Of a stretch of DNA of 61,767 bases, positions 53,100 through 61,767 are shown piece by piece (the stretch's first letter is position 1; every line of letters begins with the position of its first letter). Position numbers and translations under genes: made by a program. The notes below the pieces were generated by a model. It had not been told where the DNA came from. It saw only the letters and a program-made list of their open reading frames with translations, and ran no database searches. Source of the stretch: Gracilariopsis chorda (taxonomy: Eukaryota; Rhodophyta; Florideophyceae; Gracilariales; Gracilariaceae). The stretch covers positions 1 to 61,767 of the forward strand of contig NBIV01000323.1 of NCBI GenBank assembly GCA_003194525.1, in the 5' to 3' direction.

Positions 53100-55935
53100 C
53101 GAGCTAGTCTTTGTCGTTTACCCCGAAAGGGAGATCTTCACCACCGTTGATACGGGCACGAACCCTCGTACAGAATGGGTCGCCGAATTGTTCTCGGATC
53201 ATTTCTTCCAGTGATACCGGTACAAAGTTCCCCTGTAACGGGTTGTCAAATTCATCTTGCGATGCGAGTAGTTCTTCAAAGTCAGCATCCTCGTCCCAGT
53301 TTTCCGGCCAAGTGTTAACGGCACATTCCAGATCATCCGGGTCTATCGCCATGAAACATGGGACTTCATCATCCTCCTTTGGGAGTGCTTCCCCACTTGT
53401 GGGTAGCTGCGACAGAGCGTCGGCTTGGGTGTTCTGCGCGCCCTTTTTATAAATGACTTGAAAGTCATATCCAGCGAGGCCGAGTCTCCAGCGCATGAGG
53501 CGTCCTGACGGGTCGGAGATATTCATTAACCATCTCAACGAGGAGTGATCCGTGTACACGGCGAAGTGAACTCCCATAAAGTAGGGGCGCAGAGTGGTCA
53601 TCGCCCATACGACGGCGAGGCACTCTTTCTCCGATACGGAGTAGTTCCGCTCATGAACATTGAGCGAGCGTGACCAATAAGCAATTGGATGTCGTTCCCC
53701 CTCGGGGGTGGTTTGAAAAAGAGCACACCCGACCTGGTAGTCGCTCGAGTACGTATCTACGGAGTATGGCAACCCAAGTTTTGGGAGATGTAGTATTAGT
53801 GCTAATGTGACAGCCTCCTTCAAGGAGTTAAAGGCCTCCGATTGCTCGGGCGTAAATGTTGCCAGTTTTGGGGGTTCCACTTTCGCAACAACGCGTTCAG
53901 GGGCGCCGCGGTATCCGAAAAGTTCGGGATAAACCGTCGATAGACGTTGATCAGCCCCAAAAAGGAGCGCAGTTCCGTTTGAGTACGGGGCTCTTTCGCC
54001 TCAACGAGGGATTTGACTCGAGCTTTCTCGATCGCTAACCGTCCAGGACGGATAATGTGACCCAGATACTTCACAGTATCTGTGAAAAACTCGCATTTCC
54101 TCAACTTGAGGGTAATTCCCGCATCGCGGAGTACGGTCAGCACGTCTCGGACGTGAGTGAGATGGTCGTCCAACGAGTTGGAGAAGATGATAATACCATC
54201 AAGGTAGACCAGACAACTCCGCCACTTAAAGCGGTTGAGTAGAATATCTACTGCACGCTGAAAGGTGGCAGGGGCGTTGGTTAACCCAAATGGAATCCGC
54301 TTGACGCGGTACGTTCCTGCGTGGCAGGTGAATGCAGTTTTATCGCGATCCTCCTGTCTGACAGGTACTTGCCAATATCCCCAATTGGCATTGAGAGCCG
54401 TGAAAACGGTGGCGTCTTCGAGGGAGTCAATACACTTGTCCATACGAGGGATAGGGTACGTGTCCCTAACAGTCACGACATTGAGCCGGCGGTAGTCGAC
54501 ACAGAACCTCCAGGTTCCGTCTGCCTTCAAAGCCAGTACAACTGGGGATGCCCAGGGTGATTGAGCAGGCTCAATCACACCTGCGCGGAGCATCTTGTCC
54601 ACTTGGGACTGCTCCTCTTCCCGATCTTTCGGACCTGCCCTGTAAGGGGGCCGTGCAACCGGTCGCGCACCGGCGAGTAAATCGATCCGTTGTTCCGTTG
54701 CATTAATCTCGCCAAGCGAGCCATCCCACATTGTGGTGAATTCCCGTAACATTGTACGGAGTTTGTCTCGGTGCGACTCTGGCACGTGGCTGAAGTCCAG
54801 CGCTTCAAGTCCCTTTTCCGGATCAATCCGGTCGTTGCGCGATGGAGCATTGTCCTGTGGAACAGGTGTGGTTCGCAATTCCGAGCTACTCGGTGTGTTC
54901 GACGCTGAATTAGCGGTTTCCTCCCCCTCCTTAGACTTGACGTCTTCGGACGGCGGGGCGAACTCCTCAGAAGAGGTGCTAACTCCGAGTACATCGGCGG
55001 CTGTCATCTTCGTTGGCAGCATTCCCATAGGACGGGGGGTTACACTCCCAATTACTTGGTGTTTTACCAGATACTGGGGGTGTTTGCCAAGGTTGGCCAC
55101 CAATATCCGGAAAGGAACATCAGGGGAAATAGAAACAATTCCATTAGCCAGTGCCAGCTGGGATTTCTCGTACAAAGAGGCAAGAGGTTGGGTGACCCGA
55201 AGACCGTATTGACGGGAATTCACCTGCATCCAGGTTTGGGACTCAGGCGGTATAGAAACCGAGGCAGCGACGCGGAGCTTGGTGGACTCGCGGGACGCGG
55301 GCGGTGGTTCCTGCGCAGCAGGGAGCGGAACTTGTTTCCGAGAGGACCGCTTTAGCGGGCGGCGAACAATTGGAACCGACCATCCTTCGTCAAGTTCTAC
55401 ACGCCTGAGGCGGGGCCTAATTGCGTCGACAAATCTGTCGCAGTAATCATATCCCAGTATGACTGGTGCTGCCAATGAACAGCAAACGATGAAGTCCAAC
55501 TTCACCACAGAGGTACCAAGTCTCACGACGAGGTCCACTGTGCCCACCGTTTGTAACGGATTGATGTTCGCATCCGAAATGTCGGGGACCGCGTCAGAGC
55601 TGATACGAGACCGCACAAGCGGGGGTAACAATGATTCCACAACAAAGTTGGGGCCTGCACCTGTATCCAGGACGGTGAGAAACCTCACCATAAACTGGGG
55701 ATCAAGGCCAAGGTCGGCATAGACCTTGTAATTGCGCTTGGCCAAGACCAAGACTCTACCGGGAATCCGGGGAGTTTTACTCCGTATCCACGGGCGACGC
55801 AACACACCGAGGTGCGCAGAGTCCGCGTCAGCGGTGTCTTTCCTCGAGAGGACTTTCACCGGGGAGCGAGGCGAGGACGCCTCGGGCGCCAACAGCCTCT
55901 TGTATGAGGACGCCTCTCCCAAAGGGATGACTCCC
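53100..55935 (-). CDS. Pol of element C: protease, reverse transcriptase, RNase H
   Basis: The protease-RT frame is open to 53820 (about 700 codons), with no ATG at its start. The protease has VLDTGAGPNFVVESLL. The RT has RFCVDYRRLNVVTVRDTYPI, FTALNANWGYWQVPV, FGLTNAPATFQRAVDILL and, at the catalytic site, VYLDGIIIFS instead of VYLDDIIIFS (54220-54195); a GAT to GGT change removes an essential Asp. Motif A also reads ALNAN for ALDAN. RNase H is in the overlapping frame 53880-53104 with YSVDTYSSDYQVGCALF, EKECLAVVWAM and YTDHSSLRWL. A frame change lies near 53850. The enzyme is expected to be inactive. Confidence 0.8.
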
Positions 55936-55948
55936 TCAGTTAGTTTTC
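55917..55948 (-). promoter_or_regulatory. Candidate -1 frameshift site, element C
   Basis: GAA-AAC-TAA ends gag, and pol is open in the -1 frame across it. A short hairpin TCCC-TTT-GGGA (55927-55917) follows. Element A has the same slip bases and B the same hairpin (TCTCCC-CTTT-GGGAGA). Confidence 0.45.
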
Positions 55949-58115
55949 CGCCTTCGGCGGTGGGTTGGTTTCCTCGACAACGAGTACTTCATCCCGTTGA
56001 CGGGGGTTTCTATCCGCGTAAGCGGGGGTTGCGACGGATGGTTGCGTGATCTCCCGAATCGGGGCGTATGAAGCTTGCCGCGCACGCGGGGTCTGTGGTA
56101 GGGCATGGGAAAAGTCCGTTTTAGCACGGAGGTAGGAAGCTGTCGGGACGGAACGTTTCTCCTCTGGAGTCAGGGCCTCGTAGTTTGCCACCAACTTGGC
56201 CATATCCTTCAGTGAGCAGATATACTGAGGCGAGGTATGGCCATGGGCATAACAAAGGTGGCAAACGAGAGCCAACACCGTGACACGCGGATTATTATTC
56301 CGAGTATCGGAGAAGCGAATCGCAGGGCGGGTGTCAGTCCATCCAGGCCGTTGGTAACGGGATTGAAAGTTGGAAAACGGGAGTCGTTGGGGTTGGACCC
56401 GACCGTTACCACCGTATAGAACGGGATCTTCTGTTCCCGTATCACGGGTCATCTCCGTCGTTGACGGTAAATCGGTGGTTGGAATCGACACACCATCCCC
56501 CTCCACTAAATGCACGGTATCAAATCCCTGTCTAGGGTTCCCATCCGCAGTGAGCGGGAGCGATGAGGAGTCGCTCTCCATCATCAACGCCTTAGCGGAT
56601 TTAGACCAATTGTTCGGAGTTCTTGCACGAAGTGCATCCCCTTCCGCTCGAGCGTGTTGGACCAGCTCGAGATAGGTGATCCTCCGCTTATCCTCCCGAT
56701 AACGGGTAACTAAACTCCGGATTGCCGGGTCAAGACCATCGATAAACATTGTACTGCGCTCCCCAGCGGGGTATACGCTACCACATATGTGGAAAGCCTT
56801 GTTAAGGCGCACCGAGTAATTGGTCTCGGTCTCTCCAGCACGCTGGCGTGTATCTCGCAAAGCGAGGATAGCCTGCTAAATAGCGGTGTTTGTGGCGTAG
56901 GAGCGCAGAAGATACTGCACAGCCTCCGGCCAACAAGTAACCCCTCCCTCGGAGGCACGAGAAGATCCTCTGACAGAGTTGTATTGGTCCTCCGCCACTC
57001 CCCGTAAGAAATACGGTAAAGCCAAAATAGGCTTGTCCCTCATTCATACCGAGGATATCGGCCTCCGCGACAAAGCGGGATAGGAAATCCAGTACTAGGA
57101 CCGGGTGCTCTCCAGTAAAATGCTGGTTGCGGAGCGAGAGCTGCATTCGCTTAATGCATTCTCGCACCTTTCCCGTACCACGGGGCGTACGTCCAAGTGA
57201 CGAATCTTCGAGCCGGTAGTACCGGTATGATAAAAGCTTCCGGTAATCCGGGTTTGTCGGTTTCAATTCCCGGAGACCGGGGTGTCTTCTCCCCTTCTGG
57301 CGGGTTCGGATCACACCTTCAGTAGCCGATGACCGCTTCGAGCGGGAAGAGTAGCCTCGCTTCTCGTCCTCCGAGTCGGTGTCCGAGGAGCTCGAGCTAA
57401 CCGAATGGTTTCGGGATGAGTCCGACGATGTCGAAGAATCGGAGTCCGAATATTTTCGGTGGTGTTTCCGTCGATGACGGCGTTTCTTCTTCCCAGCAAG
57501 CTGGTCGTTGTGCGATGCCTCGTTTACTGGATCATCCGGGGATGTTTTGTCCATGAGGACGAACTGCTCCAGCGTCTCCGGGCGGGCACCAATCCGATCA
57601 AATCGGGCTTCAACTCCTTCGATGAAGGTGGCGGGTTGTCCCAAACTCTCCAACACGGAGTTGACGTCAGACCGTAAAATACGGAGTTCCTCGGCAACCT
57701 CCTTTACGGGGGTTGCCAAGAACACCTCTTGGAGGGATTTTAGTTCCCCTACAAGGGTGTCATGGGCGGTCCACAGAGCGCGGACCTGGGATTCCAGGGG
57801 AGTCCCCTGGGGCTTGTTATCGCCCGTTCCACGGGGGCTTGAAGCCGCGACAGCGGGAGCAGGCTGGGGTGCCTGGGGCACTGTGGCAACAGCCGGAGTC
57901 GATGCTGCATTCCCCTGCGGGGGTGATAACGAGAGCAAAAGGAGGTTCCGGGGTTCCCGGTCGGGGGTATAATTCTGCAATGAAGCGGCGCCAGCACGGC
58001 TGGAACTTGTCCGTATAGGTATACGGGGTACGAACCGAACTTCGGAAGTGTCCGCGTTGTCGCGGGAGCGACTACGGGTAACCACTGGCTCCGCTGCGGA
58101 GGGATTTCTCGACAT
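55940..58115 (-). pseudogene. Gag of element C
   Basis: ATG 58115 (MSRNPSAAEP) starts 437 codons to about 57030, where a frameshift after MNEGQAY breaks it. The rest continues in the frame ending at 55940, with a TAG near 56878. The Ser/Asp-rich tract followed by a basic tract is conserved. The knuckle reads CHLCYAHGHTSPQY, with Tyr for the last Cys. Gag ends GAA-AAC-TAA (55948-55940). Confidence 0.8.
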
Positions 58116-58220
58116 GAGAAAATACCGTTACGACGGGAAACGATCACGGAACTTCCGGTGAATGAAAACAAACCTCGTAAGAGGGAAAACAAAAACCGAT
58201 TCTAGGTCGGGAGACCACTT

Positions 58221-59046
58221 TGTGGTGCAACGCCCCAAAGGGGAGAAACACCGAAAGACGTTCGGGATCTTTCCTCCGTGGAGGTGAACCCAGTTGGGTA
58301 GAGCCCCTCTAGGGGTGGCACGGCGGAGCCGGTTTGTAAGACCGAGGCCACCCTTCGCGACTAGCGCAAGAGGGTTTAGGACAAGAATCGGTATCCGCGA
58401 GAGCGGGAATGCGTCCTCGCCAGAGGTAGGTTTCCACGTAAGTGGGGGTGTGTGAGCGGATGCGCACACGAGGGCCGCGGATAGCGGGAGGTGCTACCCT
58501 AAAAAGGGGAAGAAGGAAGGGCGAAGAGGAGGAAGAGAGGAAGAAGTGAGTCGCGAGAGCGACGGGGGCGAACGGCGATGCCGGTAACAATATCCCTATA
58601 CAGGGCGAAACAGCAATGCAATTGGGACAATATGACTCCCAGTGATAGGTCCCTTTAAATGTGCAAGGGGGTTAGATGTCCCGTGGTTCACGGCGTTTCC
58701 CTCCAAGGAGGAGTAGAGCACGCGCGCAAGCGGTAACAACTAGAGCCAATACCCCAGGTTGGGGTCCCTTGTTGGGGAAGGTTTACTGGTGTGACAGCAG
58801 CGCGCCGTCGCACTAAGTACTACCTTCCCAGAAATGGGTGTGAAAATAATAAATAAAATCAACTAAACTACTCCACATTTCGTGCCAACATCCACTACTG
58901 TGGCCAACCGCCAATTGACCCAAAACCGTGTCCCACGTGTCCATACCCACCATTGTGGGGCGTAGTTCATATACACACTACACAACCGATAGTATCGGGA
59001 AAACGATCAAGTACCAGGAATCCCTCCCTGAGGGCGTTGCACTTCA
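58221..59046 (-). repeat. 5' LTR of element C
   Basis: The minus strand reads TGAAGTGCAA (59046-59037) to TTGCACCACA (58230-58221), 826 nt. Hairpins at 59022-59034, 58986-58998, 58700-58711 and 58233-58243 match those of B in position with different stem bases. The primer site TGGTCTCCCGACCTAGAA lies at 58217-58200. Confidence 0.85.
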
Positions 59047-59120
59047 AATATAGCTATTCCGAAATAATAGGTGCAACCACAACTTACAAGCGTGGTAAGT
59101 GTGCGAAAGTGACGAGTAAA

Positions 59121-59553
59121 CTAATGTACATTAAAATGTGCAAGTAACCTCGGCGTCGAGTAATTGACCTCCAATTCATATATCGCGCACGTCCGCCGCG
59201 ATGCGTTAATTCCGCATATATGAATCGCAAAGTGCGATAAACCTCCGCGAACGCGTTGCACTACGGTGTTTGGCCTTAGTATACCTTTGTTGGTATTCAT
59301 GAAGGCTCTGACGGAACGTGTAATGGCGATTCTGGACCTTCTATCCAATGAGGATTCTCCAGTGAGATATATGTCGAACTGTCTTTCTGACATATTTGTA
59401 GGTCTCTTCACTGTGAGGGTAGGCGTTTCGCTTATGAAGATTGTCGTTCTGTATTGCTTGAAGTGAATTCTTACTGTTAATGGAGAGTCATCGCTCACGA
59501 TGTCGAATGTGAGCTCTGCGTTTCTGCTCTTGAAGTCTTGTATAGGTAATGTT
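59121..59553 (-). CDS. Unknown beta-rich ORF fragment next to element C
   Basis: An open minus-strand frame of about 144 codons has no ATG near its start (the displayed 125-codon version begins at GTG). It reads LTFDIVSDDSPLTVRIHFKQ, ISETPTLTVKRPTNMSERQF, VQRVRGGLSHFAIHICGI and ends CAIYELEVNY ... HFNVH with a stop at 59121. Alternating hydrophobic residues suggest a beta-sheet domain. I do not recognise it. It may be the last exon or a truncated gene. Confidence 0.35.
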
Positions 59554-60229
59554 CATGAACACACTACAGCCTTAGCATTCACAAATTCGTGCCGCCATCC
59601 TCTTTTACATATTTGCGTCAGTCTGTTTTATTTAAAATAGATTCCAAGGGCCTCGCATAGTTTCATGGCAGATCTTATCCCGCCTGATGAAAATGGGTTC
59701 TGTCGTCCATAATAGGGTTCAGATCGTATGTCTGATGTTCCGAACCCCTCATTGAAAAACGGTTCTCCAGTTTCGTCTGGGATCGAATCCGTGTGTAGTT
59801 GTAATCTTCATCGCGTGGTCTGCCCATCGAGTAATTTGACCTCTTTTTGTTGCACTCTTTGTGTTCTTCTTTCATTCTTACCGCATAAGAGTGTTTCTGG
59901 GCCTCTTTGTAGTCTTTATTTTGCTCGAAGTAACGTATGGGCGTGCTATTGAAATTTGTCCATGGCTCATTGCAATTAATGTATGCTTTGCTGTGGCACA
60001 GATTTTCTGTATTAAGTTACATCACCTCGGGATATTTCTCTTCTAGTAATGATTATCCAAAAGCCTGCATCACGTCTTGGAGTTCAGTTCGCGAATATTT
60101 ACTTCCATTTTCTTCCTTGTTCTCGTGATGGGTTCTTTTACCCTTTATAGTGGTGATAAACCATAAAAAATAGCATATGACCCTTTCCTGATCTCAAGTT
60201 TTTCAAAATTTTTATTACGCTCAGAAGTT
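59554..60229. other. No gene seen
   Basis: Short frames without motifs. Confidence 0.3.
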
Positions 60230-61012
60230 TGTGGTGCAGTGCCAATGAGCGAAAGAGCACCGATACACGTTCACGATATCTTGTCGTTAGGAGAAACGCA
60301 GTTTGGTAGAGCTTTCGTAGACGTGACCCAGCTATGTAGGTAGTACAGCCGAGTTTGCCCATTGCTACTTGAGCAGAGAGGTTGATGTACGAATCTAGTA
60401 TTAGTGGAAGGAGTGTGTTTGAGTGAGCGTACTCAAGAGACGTAAAACTTTCCAATTAAGGGGCAGATGCAAAGAAGGGCTGCAAGAAGCGGAAAGCAAC
60501 CTTTAATGGATAAGACGACAATAGAAAAACTGTCAAGAGAGTACTGACTCAGATACACGGAATTCTTGGTAGGTAACTGTTATACTAAAAACCCCAAATC
60601 AGTTGAAATAACATTCTTAATACTGGGGTGTTTGATGGACAACGGAGATAGATTTTCCGCACGATACGGTACTACCCTCCAAAAAAAGTAGAAACTACGC
60701 GAACGCGGCGAGAGCTAAAGTCAAATTGTTAGGTTTGGTTCCTTTGTTGGGGAATTTTTACTAATGGGAAGACAAATCGCCGGCGCACAAAGTATTAATC
60801 ATCCCAGAAATGAGTGTGCAATAACAAACAAAACTAACCGAGACTATTCCACATTGGTGGTTCATGCCCATTACTATGAACAACCGCTATTTGACTTTTC
60901 CGTGTCCTACGTGTCTAATCCACTGTAAATGGTCGAAGTTTATGCAATGACTACATTACCAAAACATTCGGGAAATCAAGTGCCAAAAATACCTCCTTGA
61001 AGTTGCATTTCA
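60230..61012 (-). repeat. Solo LTR F of the gypsy family
   Basis: On the minus strand it starts TGAAATGCAA (61012-61003) and ends CTGCACCACA (60239-60230). The 783 nt align with LTR C at both ends and in the TTGGGGAATTTTTAC / CCTTTGTTGGGG block near 60740. The flanks AAGTT (60225-60229) and AAGTG (61013-61017) agree at four of five bases, consistent with an old target duplication. No primer site or gag is adjacent. Confidence 0.75.
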
Positions 61013-61017
61013 AAGTG

Positions 61018-61767
61018 TGTTGATTTTTTCTTGTTTTAATGGTATCAAAGACTGAAATTGCTTGGACGGTTCTTTGCGGAAACGATGAGGGTACTATTAA
61101 AGTTGCTAAACGTTTTAGGTGTGAGTCCGGCGTTGAGCAGGAAGACAATTGCAAAGTTCTGACTGTCGCTGGAGTTTTGTTTTGTGTGGATAAGGTTAGA
61201 GTATGATTGCGCTGGTCCATAGAATCGATGAATGTACTGAGCTATGCATTTTCCCTCTTTCTGTCTGCAGTTGTTTAACTCCTAGTAAAGCTTGACTTTA
61301 CATCTGAGGCGATTGATAGTGCTTTTATTTGTGATGAGGTTGGCAATATTGGAAACGACCTTCATTTCATCAAATGATTGATCAGTACCTGAGTTAAAAT
61401 CTAACTTACGCCTTTGAATGGCTTTTTAAGTGCTTATTTTTCAAAAGTCAAACAAACGATATAAAGTCATTCCGAGTTATACGATACGCCATTTGCTCTT
61501 GAGCCTCGGCTGTTGAGGCAAGCTTTAAGATTCTAAGCCCATTAGAACACAGACTCTCTCCAAATCAGTTTGTTTGTGTCCTTGAGTAGTGCTAGCGGGT
61601 TGAGATGTTATTTGGAGCTAGCTTGTCTTCTGGGCCCATAAGTTTTAAGCTAGCCTGCGTAAGTGAGGCATGATTCATCGTTGGTAAGTGGTGAAGGGGG
61701 CTAGCAGCTTTAAACAACGTCGATCGGCACAAGATGATGCCAGGAGCTTTTTCGGAGCTCCTGGAAT
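61018..61767. other. No gene seen
   Basis: AT-rich DNA with no frame or motif I can support. Confidence 0.35.

Larger units (their letters stand above)
49549..59046 (-). mobile_element. Ty3/gypsy chromovirus-like element C, no 3' LTR
   Basis: The same order as B on the other strand: 5' LTR (59046-58221), gag, pol with one 700-codon protease-RT frame, RNase H, integrase, broken linker, chromodomain, antisense ORF. It is less decayed than B but carries lesions at RT, integrase and the zinc knuckle. It joins B at about 49549 without an LTR. Confidence 0.9.

Noticed and set aside
53820..55922. Start of pol at the first open codon
   Set aside because: That codon is TTG in B and C and ACG in A, so an independent ATG start is not supported; a shift from gag is more likely.

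Overview
The window reads as nuclear DNA from a eukaryote with intron-poor genes buried in retrotransposons. The nearest fit is a florideophyte red alga such as Chondrus or a relative. That is an inference from the gene mix (secreted NTR/TIMP-like protein, avidin-like protein, NB-ARC-WD40 receptor, Copia and chromodomain Ty3/gypsy elements), not from a marker gene. Nothing looks bacterial: no operons, no Shine-Dalgarno pattern, and an AATAAA signal follows the one clean gene.

Layout. 1-4563: 5' half of a chromodomain-type Ty3/gypsy element (A, minus strand), cut by the window edge and inserted into a decayed Copia pol (4575-5796). 6.5-10.2 kb: relic of a DIRS-like or related retroelement with RT and RNase H. 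10.85-12.8 kb: Harbinger/PIF transposase relic facing a Myb/SANT-like companion. 15.4-16.0 kb: intact secreted NTR/TIMP-like gene. 19.2-19.6 kb: avidin-like gene. 19.9-21.3 kb: LINE 3' fragments. 21.9-25.6 kb: NB-ARC-WD40 (STAND/NLR-like) gene with one frameshift. 26.4-34.1 kb: Copia element E with matching 5' and 3' LTRs, primer-binding site and polypurine tract, carrying about 2.4 kb of antisense coding sequence between RNase H and the 3' LTR. 34.5 kb: metallothionein-like relic. 34.8-38.7 kb: inverted duplication of a small gene family; one copy is open, the other is split by a solo gypsy LTR with a perfect 5-bp target duplication and also has a stop. 39.9-59.0 kb: two diverged gypsy elements (B plus, C minus) joined tail to tail as a 19-kb imperfect palindrome, outer LTRs present and inner LTRs missing. 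60.2-61.0 kb: another solo LTR.

Main points. (1) The gypsy family carries an extra ORF antisense to pol, downstream of the chromodomain. Its two copies differ mostly at synonymous sites, so the antisense frame has been a real protein. (2) The Copia element independently carries an antisense module in the same place, with a possible Crinkler-like header and a possible Cys/His protease-like domain. (3) The gypsy family is full of short perfect hairpins (4-6 bp stem, 2-5 nt loop). In aligned copies their stems change in a compensatory way, including five copies at the LTR 5' tip. (4) A and C share a candidate -1 frameshift site (GAA-AAC-stop) followed by a small hairpin. B and C have complementary catalytic lesions, so neither is autonomous.
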